Below the pieces are notes generated by a model, which saw only the letters and a list, made by a program, of their open reading frames with translations, searched no databases and was not told where the DNA came from. Below are positions 1-5,919 of a stretch of 6,393 bases of DNA, piece after piece. The first letter of the stretch is position 1. Each line of letters starts with the position of its first letter. A program made the translations under genes and the position numbers. Source of the stretch: PZPK01 sp047628385 (lineage in GTDB: Bacteria; Pseudomonadota; Gammaproteobacteria; Pseudomonadales; Oleiphilaceae); assembly GCA_047628385.1 (NCBI GenBank), contig JBLHVH010000200.1:1-6393 (forward strand). The letters run 5' to 3'.

Positions 1-18
1 GAATAGGAATAGGAATAA
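1..18. repeat. Short GAATAG tandem repeat at the left edge
   Basis: The window opens with three head-to-tail 6-bp units: GAATAG, GAATAG, GAATAA. The array may extend beyond the left edge, so its true copy number is unknown. No function can be assigned; it lies 130 bp upstream of the foldase start codon. Confidence 0.5.
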
Positions 19-150
19 GATTAGTGCTGAATTTATAGATCTGTATGAAGGTCGTTGTTACACATAAATTTTATGCGATTAAATAACGTTAAGAAGAAAT
101 ACCCTGTTAAGCATTGAAATAATAATAAATTAAGATTCTTTGGTACCTGT
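19..150 (+). other. Leader region of the foldase-regulator operon, no clear promoter
   Basis: This AT-rich stretch holds no convincing gene. The only upstream frame in phase with the foldase is closed by TGA at 115-117. No good sigma-70 pair stands out; the best is TTGTTA near 55-60 followed about 17-18 bp later by ATTAAAT, which is weak. There is no Shine-Dalgarno sequence ahead of the ATG at 151. The TGCAC/GTGCA cluster seen upstream of the lipase is not repeated here; only one imperfect core (GTGCT, 24-28) is present. The real promoter may lie further left, outside the window. Confidence 0.35.
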
Positions 151-1248
151 ATGATCACAAAAAAAACGCTAAGTATGTTTACCCTGGTGAGCATTTTTTT
201 AATGGCGACTGTCTATTTTAATGTAGCTGTAAACTCTAATATATTACCGATAATTGATGATGAAACAGAACAGCTTTCTTCTGTAAAAACCAATAGCAGT
301 AATGTAAGTGCCGCTATTTTTCCAGAAGAGCCTATGAAACATAATCCTAAATCACTGATCACAGAAGTGACTTATGAAAACTACCGCTCTTCGCTAGGGC
401 CGCTTGCAAAATCTCTTAGAGGCACACGTATTCTGGTTGCTTTCACCCTAGATTCCGAAGGTCATTTAATTATTACGGCATCAATAAAATCATTAATTGA
501 ATATTTTTTATCCGCCATGGGTGAGGAGTCGCTTGAAACAATTATTGCTCGTATTGAAGATTATATTACACAACAACTTGAGGAACCTGCTAGGTCAGAA
601 GCGCTAGAGGTGGTTGCTCAGTATATTGGCTATAAGGAAGCTGTCATTGAGCTCGAAAATGACTTTGCTGATAATACAAACCTCTCAGGTCAAAGTAGCG
701 ACTACTTGACAATGTTCCAATATCGCCGTGAAGCACGCATGAATAACTTAAGCCCAGAAATTTATGATGCTTTTTTTGCGGATGAAGATAAAGTCGACAG
801 TTACACCGCTAGCTTATTAGAAATTGGTAAGAATAAGAACTTAACAAATGAAGAAAAAGAAGCACAATATTTAGCGGCTGAGCAATTACTGCCACAGCAG
901 GAACAAGCTATAAAGCAAGCGGAGCGAACACGTGAAACACTCCAAGAAAATATTCAAATAGCAAGAAGCCAAGGCTCAAATGATGACGAAATTTTTCAAA
1001 TGCGCGCGGATGTTTATGGTCATGAAGTCGCTGAACGTTTTGCAGTTGCGGATCAGAAAAAATTCGAATGGCATTCGCGCTTCGAACGATACCGTAAACA
1101 AAGGCAACAAATCTTGAGCAATGAAGGACTCTCTGATACTGACAAGACATATGAGATAAATACCTTACAAGGCGCATTATTTAGTCAAACAGAACAGAGA
1201 CGACTTGCGACCTTAAACCAGTTAGCCGATAAAAAAGTCCAATTATAA
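151..1248 (+). CDS. Lipase-specific foldase (lipase secretion chaperone, Lif/LipB family)
   Basis: This is a steric chaperone, anchored in the inner membrane, that folds a cognate secreted lipase in the periplasm before type II export. Residues 7-27 form a single N-terminal hydrophobic anchor, followed by a variable linker (about 28-70). The first folding domain follows, with a SLRGT motif (88-92) and the family signature at 113-125. The family form is R-x-x-F-D-Y-(F/C)-L-S-A-x-G-E; here it reads K113, I116, E117, Y118, F119, L120, S121, A122, G124, E125, so three positions carry conservative changes. The rest is charged and helical, with the typical EK..YL..EQLLP segment (235-248), the YGHEVAERFAVAD segment (289-301) and a late GLS motif (326-328). 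The length of 365 residues fits the family. ATG 151 is the only start that keeps the full anchor, because an in-frame TGA lies 33 bp upstream; no Shine-Dalgarno is visible. It is followed by an AraC-type gene after 18 bp, and its likely client is the lipase at 4487-3393. Confidence 0.9.
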   Translation: MITKKTLSMFTLVSIFLMATVYFNVAVNSNILPIIDDETEQLSSVKTNSSNVSAAIFPEEPMKHNPKSLITEVTYENYRSSLGPLAKSLRGTRILVAFTLDSEGHLIITASIKSLIEYFLSAMGEESLETIIARIEDYITQQLEEPARSEALEVVAQYIGYKEAVIELENDFADNTNLSGQSSDYLTMFQYRREARMNNLSPEIYDAFFADEDKVDSYTASLLEIGKNKNLTNEEKEAQYLAAEQLLPQQEQAIKQAERTRETLQENIQIARSQGSNDDEIFQMRADVYGHEVAERFAVADQKKFEWHSRFERYRKQRQQILSNEGLSDTDKTYEINTLQGALFSQTEQRRLATLNQLADKKVQL

Positions 1249-1266
1249 TTCATTAGGCTAGGCCAA

Positions 1267-2067
1267 ATGCAAAGTACAGATATCTCAAAATTAAGTTATG
1301 CTGCCCAACTGTTTTTATGGAAAAAACGGACTTTATATATAGGACGATTTCAAGCGCCTTTAAGCCTTTCACAAGGCGCAGCAACTCTAAGCGTTTCTCT
1401 GGGTGAGCCCTGTTCATTTATCACCGAAGATATGTCAGCACCTATTTACAGTAAAAGCCTAATAATTCCGGCGGGCTTGCCGGTGACTATTGACACAAAA
1501 GGTTCACTAATTGCAAATTGCAACCTCGACGTATTAGGACAAGATTTCTTTTATTTACATGCTCAGGCACAAAAAAAATGCGGAAAGATGGGCTATGCGT
1601 TGTCCCATGAAACGTCCTTAATCAAAGATTTTACACAGATGTTCAATACTCAAATGAACTCACACAATGCTTTTGATTTTTTAGAATCTAGCCTTAAAAA
1701 CAAACAAGACAGTCCATTAAGCACGCCTTTTATTGACCCTCGTATTGAAAAAGTGATCGACCTGATTCAAGAGACCGTAAAGTACGCGATAACCGGCGAA
1801 GAACTGGCAGAATCAGTCAATTTGTCGCCCCCTCGTTTAGCGCAGTTATTTAAGAAACAAACAGGTATTCCTATTAGACGCTACCGATTATGGCACCGTT
1901 TATATCTCACTGCTCAAAATGTTGGGCAAGGTAAAAATCTAACGGATGCGGCTATTGATGCCGGTTTTACTGACTCTCCACACTTCGCCCACACTTTCCG
2001 AGCTATGCTGGGTATAACACCTTCGTGTGTTTTGTCTCAAGTAAACAAAACACGCATTACACTTTAA
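1267..2067 (+). CDS. AraC-family transcriptional regulator in operon with the lipase foldase
   Basis: This is a cytoplasmic DNA-binding regulator of 266 residues. The C-terminal third (about 158-258) is an AraC/XylS double helix-turn-helix domain. The first HTH lies near 177-200 (TGEELAESVNLSPPRLAQLF), with the usual KKQTG-IP-RRYRLW linker after it. The second lies near 224-253 (LTDAAIDAGFTDSPHFAHTF) and ends in the family-typical F-x-x-x-x-G-I-T-P-S. The N-terminal 150 residues look like a small beta-rich sensor domain; I do not recognise the ligand. The start is preceded by two AGG triplets at 1254-1256 and 1260-1262, and the gene begins only 18 bp after the foldase stop, so the two are almost certainly cotranscribed. 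The context suggests it controls lipase production; the phased repeats at 4555-4608 are an inferred target. Family assignment is firm, the regulon is not. Confidence 0.88.
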   Translation: MQSTDISKLSYAAQLFLWKKRTLYIGRFQAPLSLSQGAATLSVSLGEPCSFITEDMSAPIYSKSLIIPAGLPVTIDTKGSLIANCNLDVLGQDFFYLHAQAQKKCGKMGYALSHETSLIKDFTQMFNTQMNSHNAFDFLESSLKNKQDSPLSTPFIDPRIEKVIDLIQETVKYAITGEELAESVNLSPPRLAQLFKKQTGIPIRRYRLWHRLYLTAQNVGQGKNLTDAAIDAGFTDSPHFAHTFRAMLGITPSCVLSQVNKTRITL

Positions 2068-2103
2068 ACAAAAAGGAAGGCATAGTTTGAATGCCTCTTC
2101 CTT
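2068..2103 (-). terminator. Probable Rho-independent terminator of the lipase unit
   Basis: AAGGAA (2073-2078) and GGCAT (2079-2083) pair with ATGCC (2091-2095) and TTCCTT (2098-2103). This gives an 11-bp stem with a 2-nt bulge and a 7-nt loop. Read on the - strand the stem runs into TTTTTGTTT, a proper U-tract, so it best serves the lipase/accessory unit, 121 bp after the stop of its last gene. Read on the + strand it is followed only by TTCCTTAAATGG, so it would be weak for the AraC-type gene, whose stop is 5 bp from the stem. Confidence 0.65.
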
Positions 2104-2224
2104 AAATGGCTTCAATACTATTTTGCAGATTGTGGATAAATGAAGTGATCCCAACAATACACATTTAGTGAAACTTTATTGGCGCTTTTGGGCTTAACTA
2201 AGTGCCATTTTGGCATGATCTTTC
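2068..2224. other. Convergent intergenic region between the two lipase-module units
   Basis: The 3' ends of the foldase-regulator unit and the lipase unit meet here. Besides the hairpin at 2073-2103, there is a small TGCCA/TGGCA hairpin at 2203-2215 (5-bp stem, 3-nt loop). GGGCTT (2190-2195) can pair with AAGCCC (2231-2236), the latter inside the last codons of the - strand gene, which would enclose the small hairpin in a larger structure. No convincing gene lies in this stretch. Confidence 0.4.
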
Positions 2225-3322
2225 TTATTGAAGCCCGACAAGCTCTTCATATCGAACATTTGAAAATTTTGACATAGCGTAATGTTCGGTAAAATATCCT
2301 GGGTGTATTAGCGGCGCACGTTGCATAGGCATCGTGACCCGAGCTAATGCTATGTTTTTTAATAGGTAAGGGCCATCTGTATTTGCGTCACGCATCATTA
2401 AACCGTAAAATTTAAATGGCACCCACGCTTTTCCTTTATTTAGATTCAAAGTCATTTGATTACCACCAATTGGGTCACCTAACTCTGTATATAAAGATGC
2501 CTGAAAATAGAAGCGGTCGGCACTTGTAACCACCACTTCAGCTTCAACCAGCAAGTCACCTTCAGGCGTTAAGGCATCGCGATAGTTGCCTGTAAATGTT
2601 GCTTCAGGGTCAGCCAGAACAAACACAACTGCGTCGAGTAAATCACTCGCATCACTCACAACAAGTACTTTATAGATACCGGCTAAAAGTGCCTGCTCAT
2701 TGATTTCATCCGCCTTAAAACTCAACTCATAAACTGCATCATGATCTAGATCTTGAAAGTCCATTACTTGAATATTTTTTGTTTCATCAAAAATTAACTG
2801 TGCGCTAATATTACTTGGAATCCGCATACCTTTTTCATCACTGACATAGGCACTAACGGTGACAATATCGTCACGAATATAGTATTTTTTATCACTCCAA
2901 ATAGTTAATGAATTGGTTTTATCATCTGAAATTGTTGTGCGTTCATCAATGGCGTAATTTTTTATTAATGGGTCACTATCTACTTTTTTAATGCGTTGAT
3001 TATTACTCGGATAGCGCTTAAATTCGTCATGATCTTTTAACATTGCTCGATGCATATCCGTTTGATCTTGTAACGCTCGAATACGATCAATCTTACTTAA
3101 CGAAACATTAGGTTCGGATAACGTTGTTTGAGAATAGTTTTTTTTAGTCGCTTGTGGCAATACTATCATTGCAGGTGGCAACAAACTCGTTTGCGAATTA
3201 ACCGCTGCCTCAGCTTGAGCATTATTTGTCGAAGACAGTCCCTCTTGGCCAGCATTCAAACCAAAATACAAAACAGGCGCTAAAAGAAGCACCAGTGCTA
3301 ATGCGATTTTTTTACGTGACAT
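2225..3322 (-). CDS. Exported cysteine-free protein downstream of the lipase, function unknown
   Basis: The 365-residue product starts with MSRKK and a hydrophobic stretch (6-23), which is a signal peptide or an uncleaved membrane anchor; an AQA-E site at 35-38 is one possible cleavage point. A polar linker follows. Residues 70-112 are charged and probably helical (IDRIRALQDQTDMHRAMLKD...). From about 136 on it alternates short beta strands (LTIWSDKKYYIRDDIVTVSAYV) like an Ig-type sandwich. A second beta-rich module at 241-350 contains TGNYRDA, LLVEAEVVVTSADRFYFQASLY, WVPFKFYG and DGPYLLKNIALA. This C-terminal pattern reminds me of the choice-of-anchor-X/DUF4785-like domains of secreted marine gammaproteobacterial proteins; that is recall and not verified. 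There is no cysteine, so it is not a lipoprotein. GAGG at 3331-3334 gives a good ribosome site 8 nt before the ATG. It lies 70 bp after the lipase stop in the same direction, so cotranscription and a role in lipase export, display or activity are plausible but unproven. Confidence 0.75.
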   Translation of the reverse strand: MSRKKIALALVLLLAPVLYFGLNAGQEGLSSTNNAQAEAAVNSQTSLLPPAMIVLPQATKKNYSQTTLSEPNVSLSKIDRIRALQDQTDMHRAMLKDHDEFKRYPSNNQRIKKVDSDPLIKNYAIDERTTISDDKTNSLTIWSDKKYYIRDDIVTVSAYVSDEKGMRIPSNISAQLIFDETKNIQVMDFQDLDHDAVYELSFKADEINEQALLAGIYKVLVVSDASDLLDAVVFVLADPEATFTGNYRDALTPEGDLLVEAEVVVTSADRFYFQASLYTELGDPIGGNQMTLNLNKGKAWVPFKFYGLMMRDANTDGPYLLKNIALARVTMPMQRAPLIHPGYFTEHYAMSKFSNVRYEELVGLQ

Positions 3323-3356
3323 GCGTTAAGCCTCATACTCATAATGTTATTAACAA

Positions 3357-3379
3357 GCAGGCCAATAACACGGGCCTGC
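3357..3379 (-). other. GC-rich hairpin between lipase and accessory gene
   Basis: GCAGGCC (3357-3363) and GGCCTGC (3373-3379) form a perfect 7-bp stem with a 9-nt loop, in the 70-bp gap between the lipase stop and the next start. On the - strand it is followed by TTGTTAATAAC, which is T-rich but not a clean U-tract. It could be a leaky terminator lowering expression of the downstream gene, or a 3' stabiliser of the lipase message. Confidence 0.55.
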
Positions 3380-3392
3380 CATACTCGACTAA

Positions 3393-4487
3393 CTAGTTAA
3401 TACAATCATTAATACGTTTAGCCATGTTTCCACCTGAACCACAATTGATACCATTTTCAATTGACGTTGAGCTCGGCGAACTAATACCTGCATTACGTTC
3501 GGCGTCATGGTCGGTATAAATACTCGCGAGGTTATACGTGCGAGCCGTCCCTTTATTCGCATTATTACAACGAAACGTTGGGCTACCATAAGTGATGCCT
3601 AAAAATGATTTGTAGCTATTCAAGTCACTCTCTATGCTTCGTTTACCGGAACCAGTGCAGCTCATTTGAGACGCTAGATTAAGAAAACCATCATCTTCAC
3701 CACTTAATAGCGCTGATGTCAGGCCTGCAATACCAGGAAAGCCTTTATAACCACCTAAAACATAAAAAGGAGCACCTAAGTTAGTACCAATATAACTTTT
3801 AGCAGCATAGGCATCATTAGTCTGCAGCCACTTAACACTATCATTACAGTCTCGCCCTATAAACGTTGCAACAATGGCATCGGTCCAACTACCATTACAC
3901 ACTCGGTCAGCGCCTTCTGTTCCGGTAATTGCGCCACCAACTGAGAGGATACCATTAACACCATTCATGGCTGACGCGTAGTCGACCGTCACCGCCGAAT
4001 TTTCACCAAAGGCGGTATTATAATAGGGAGAGCCTGACACAGCGTTTCCCGAAATCCACATCATTTCTGCGCCACCTTGGCTGTGGCTAACCACCCAAAA
4101 ATCATCATTAGCATTACATTGAGTGCCTGCAACGTCATGCGTTAAGCCATCGCCGTTACCGGCTTTGATAGAAATAATTTGACGCGTTATCTCACCCGCT
4201 GTTTCATCACGCCAATAAGGGTAACCACCTTCATCTGTTGAGTCATAACCAACAATCGCAAAATTATCACCCGGGCCCAGTAAATCATCCATAAAGTCAC
4301 TGCCGTTATACTGGCTGAATTCTGCGTCACGCCAGTTTTTACGCCCTTCACTTCGAATATCACCTTGCACACCATGACCATGTACCATGATATAGCAATT
4401 GTCGGCAGCCATTGTTTGCGTTGAACCAAGAAATAATCCTAAAGAAATTGCACCAAATGCGAGTAAAGATTTTTTATTATTTTTCAT
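3393..4487 (-). CDS. Secreted alpha/beta-hydrolase lipase, probable client of the foldase
   Basis: This is a predicted extracellular triacylglycerol lipase or esterase of 364 residues. A Sec signal peptide (MKNNKK, hydrophobic 8-21) ends in TMA-AD with probable cleavage after A27. The mature protein opens with an oxyanion-loop strand YIMVHGHG (32-39). The nucleophile elbow is VVSHSQGG (132-139) with Ser136; the usual first Gly of G-x-S-x-G is Ser134 (codon AGC at 4088-4086, one base from GGC). The likely acid is D265 or D266 in GEDDG, and the likely catalytic histidine is H327 in TDHDAERN, which resembles the HLDE-type calcium/histidine segment of Pseudomonas-type lipases. Eight cysteines (31, 124, 197, 214, 277, 307, 349, 362) allow up to four disulfides, against one in the classical enzymes. 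AGG at 4496-4498 lies 8 nt before the ATG. Sequence outside the active site is divergent, so lipase is inferred from these motifs plus the nearby foldase. Confidence 0.78.
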   Translation of the reverse strand: MKNNKKSLLAFGAISLGLFLGSTQTMAADNCYIMVHGHGVQGDIRSEGRKNWRDAEFSQYNGSDFMDDLLGPGDNFAIVGYDSTDEGGYPYWRDETAGEITRQIISIKAGNGDGLTHDVAGTQCNANDDFWVVSHSQGGAEMMWISGNAVSGSPYYNTAFGENSAVTVDYASAMNGVNGILSVGGAITGTEGADRVCNGSWTDAIVATFIGRDCNDSVKWLQTNDAYAAKSYIGTNLGAPFYVLGGYKGFPGIAGLTSALLSGEDDGFLNLASQMSCTGSGKRSIESDLNSYKSFLGITYGSPTFRCNNANKGTARTYNLASIYTDHDAERNAGISSPSSTSIENGINCGSGGNMAKRINDCIN

Positions 4488-4511
4488 AATCAGACCTATG
4501 TTATTAATTTT

Positions 4512-4540
4512 ATTATTGTTACTTTGTCTAATCCTTTCGA
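4512..4540 (-). promoter_or_regulatory. Candidate lipase promoter with weak -35
   Basis: On the - strand AATAAT (4517-4512, 5 of 6 to TATAAT) is preceded at 17 bp by TCGAAA (4540-4535, 4 of 6 to TTGACA). Transcription would start near 4505, about 18 nt before the lipase ATG, putting the phased repeats at roughly -50 to -103. A poor -35 next to upstream repeats suits an activator-dependent promoter. TAGACA at 4530-4525 is an alternative -35, but it has no equally good -10. Confidence 0.35.
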
Positions 4541-4554
4541 GTACTGCTTCCTTT

Positions 4555-4608
4555 GTGCATCAATATATTGCACTAGCCATGCACAATACTGCACTTACCT
4601 TGCACAAT
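4555..4608 (-). promoter_or_regulatory. Helically phased TGCAC repeat cluster, candidate AraC-type operator of the lipase gene
   Basis: Read on the + strand, TGCAC occurs at 4569-4573, 4580-4584, 4590-4594 and 4601-4605, at steps of 11, 10 and 11 bp, so all four cores face the same side of the helix. They sit in two adjacent 21-bp direct repeats (4567-4587 and 4588-4608) equal at 17 of 21 positions, each ending in TTGCACAAT or ATGCACAAT. An inverted core, GTGCA (4555-4559, within TTTGTGCAT), lies on the promoter-proximal side. Two half-sites one turn apart are what a double-HTH AraC-family protein contacts, so each 21-bp unit could bind one monomer and the pair a dimer. The remaining spacer, 4609-4739, between this cluster and the next gene, shows no clear terminator or gene. 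Confidence 0.6.
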
Positions 4609-4739
4609 TATTATTACTGAGATTTGATACTCGATCCATGACCGTTATGGCCAGTCATTTAGCATTTAAGGCAAATCAATCACATCACACATTGCTCAGT
4701 ATGTGCGTTTATTAAATTACCGGTCTTTAAATAAAACCT

Positions 4740-5804
4740 TTATTTGTAATGCTTAGGCGAAACGCCATACCAGCGTTTGAATGCTCTACTGAAGCTCGAT
4801 GCGTCGCTATACCCTAGTTTTTCAGCAAGTTCTTCAATCGTTACTTCAGTTTTTTTGATTTGAGATAACGCCACTCTTTTTCGTTCACTCTCCAGCAACA
4901 TTTTATAAGAGGTATTGCTCTCTTGAAGTTGCCGCCTTAATGTTCGAGGTGAAATACATAATTCGTTAGCGAGTAAGTCAAGTGATAGTTCAGAGAATAT
5001 TTGACGATGTATCAAAAATCTTACACGGTCCAAAATCGTGTTATCCGGACTAATTTCAGTCACTTTAGCTTGGCAAATTTGGTCGTTATATTGAGCAGAG
5101 TCTTTATTAGAAAAAATAAGGGGTTGTGCTAGTAATTTTTTGGACAATATTAACTGATTTGTAATTTGGTTAAAGTTTACTGGAAGCGAGAAAAACGCAT
5201 CGAATTCATCGCGAGAGCTTGGTTCAGGATAACTCAATCGAATCGTTGCATTAATACCATGATGGCCAAGATCAATCCCGCCTAAAAAAAACCGCCCCAA
5301 TGAATAGATAACAGAACAAGTATATTCAATAAAGTAAGGCAGTGACTCTCCTAGTTCAAAATGAGGCGTTAAGGTTAAAACACCATCACCAGAATCATTC
5401 AATTCAAAGTCAAACAGTAGAATTTGAGTAAAGAGAGGCTGGTAACGTGTTAACAACTCCATCGCTTGACCTACATTTTCACTACTCATTATTCGCGCTG
5501 CGAGCAAACCATCGTGATGCAGAAAACTTTGTTCTCCTAAGCGCAGCGCAAAGATAGAATCTGCCGACAAATTTCGTGCATTAATAATTAGTTGTTGATA
5601 TTGCTCAAAAGCAATCGTTTTATCCGTTGCTGTAAAGTCTTGCAGACTAATATCTGTGTTGGCCAATAAAGCATTTAAATTGACTTTATTCATGACCAAA
5701 ATTTTGATCAGTGGTTTAATCCGTGCAATAGGGATATATACTTGACTGATACACTTGGATTTTTGCGCAAAAGATATATCAGTAGCGTAGTTTGTTAACG
5801 ACAT
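4740..5804 (-). CDS. AraC-family transcriptional regulator with arabinose-binding-type N-terminal domain
   Basis: This 354-residue cytoplasmic regulator differs in type from the shorter AraC-like protein at 1267-2067. Residues about 25-220 match the pattern of the arabinose-binding-like N-terminal domain of OruR/ArgR-type AraC proteins: an opening helix near 25-50 and the LRLGEQSFLHHDGLLAARIMSS region (88-108), with family-typical spacing. The C-terminal double HTH covers about 255-354. The first HTH is LSLDLLANELCISPRTLRRQL (274-293) and the second is VTIEELAEKLGYSDASSFSRAFKRWYG (321-347), ending in the canonical VSPKHYK. An AGTGAG sequence at 5811-5816 gives a reasonable ribosome site about 6 nt before ATG 5804; M38 is a possible later start but would cut the first helix. 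It is transcribed toward the lipase, with a 252-bp gap to that start, and is divergent from the ZapE-like gene. Targets are unknown; the lipase operator is one candidate. Confidence 0.9.
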   Translation of the reverse strand: MSLTNYATDISFAQKSKCISQVYIPIARIKPLIKILVMNKVNLNALLANTDISLQDFTATDKTIAFEQYQQLIINARNLSADSIFALRLGEQSFLHHDGLLAARIMSSENVGQAMELLTRYQPLFTQILLFDFELNDSGDGVLTLTPHFELGESLPYFIEYTCSVIYSLGRFFLGGIDLGHHGINATIRLSYPEPSSRDEFDAFFSLPVNFNQITNQLILSKKLLAQPLIFSNKDSAQYNDQICQAKVTEISPDNTILDRVRFLIHRQIFSELSLDLLANELCISPRTLRRQLQESNTSYKMLLESERKRVALSQIKKTEVTIEELAEKLGYSDASSFSRAFKRWYGVSPKHYK

Positions 5805-5826
5805 AAACCGCTCACTTTTTTTATTT

Positions 5827-5848
5827 TTGTTTTATTTAGTCAAAACAA
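5827..5848. promoter_or_regulatory. Inverted repeat in the divergent AraC/ZapE-like spacer
   Basis: TTGTTTT (5827-5833) and AAAACAA (5842-5848) are perfect 7-bp inverted arms around an 8-bp spacer. The element starts 23 bp upstream of the AraC-type start codon, where a repressor site or autoregulatory operator would fit. The arms are of low complexity in AT-rich DNA, so a chance occurrence is possible. Confidence 0.35.
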
Positions 5849-5882
5849 GATTACGCCTTTGACATCTCATTTTAAAGCGTTA

Positions 5883-5917
5883 TTGCATATTTTTTAAACA
5901 AATTTGATAAAATCAAA
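5883..5917 (+). promoter_or_regulatory. Candidate promoter of the ZapE-like gene overlapping a 15-bp palindrome
   Basis: TTGCAT (5883-5888) and GATAAA (5906-5911) are spaced by 17 bp and resemble a sigma-70 pair, each matching at about four positions. The -10 lies in a palindrome, TTTGAT (5903-5908) aaa ATCAAA (5912-5917), which ends 2 bp before the ATG at 5920. No Shine-Dalgarno is visible, so transcription from here would give a nearly leaderless message. Confidence 0.3.
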
Positions 5918-5919
5918 CC

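Noticed and set aside
908..1177. 89-codon open frame on the - strand inside the foldase
   Set aside because: It lies antisense within a clear family member, and its translation has no recognisable domain or ribosome site.
1939..2157. 72-codon open frame on the - strand across the AraC 3' end
   Set aside because: It overlaps the conserved second HTH of the AraC-type gene on the other strand and crosses the terminator hairpin; no protein features.
3389..3589. 66-codon - strand frame overlapping the lipase 3' end
   Set aside because: It is a shadow in another frame of the lipase with no start signal; the lipase frame carries the catalytic histidine segment here.
4187..4429. 80-codon - strand frame inside the lipase
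   Set aside because: It is an out-of-frame shadow over the conserved HGHG and YPYWRD region of the lipase.
4567..4608. Tandem 21-bp repeats as a CRISPR array or minisatellite
   Set aside because: Only two units, no spacers, imperfect identity and placement in a promoter region favour protein-binding sites.
4626..4660. Possible terminator of the right-hand AraC gene (ATGAC...GTCAT)
   Set aside because: Only a 5-bp stem with an 11-nt loop and no U-tract on the - strand; too weak to call.
4399..4715. Two small + strand frames (4399-4620 and 4524-4715) upstream of the lipase
   Set aside because: They run antisense over the signal-peptide region and the repeat-rich regulatory spacer. Their leucine and histidine/cysteine-rich translations come from AT-rich and TGCAC repeats; no ribosome sites.
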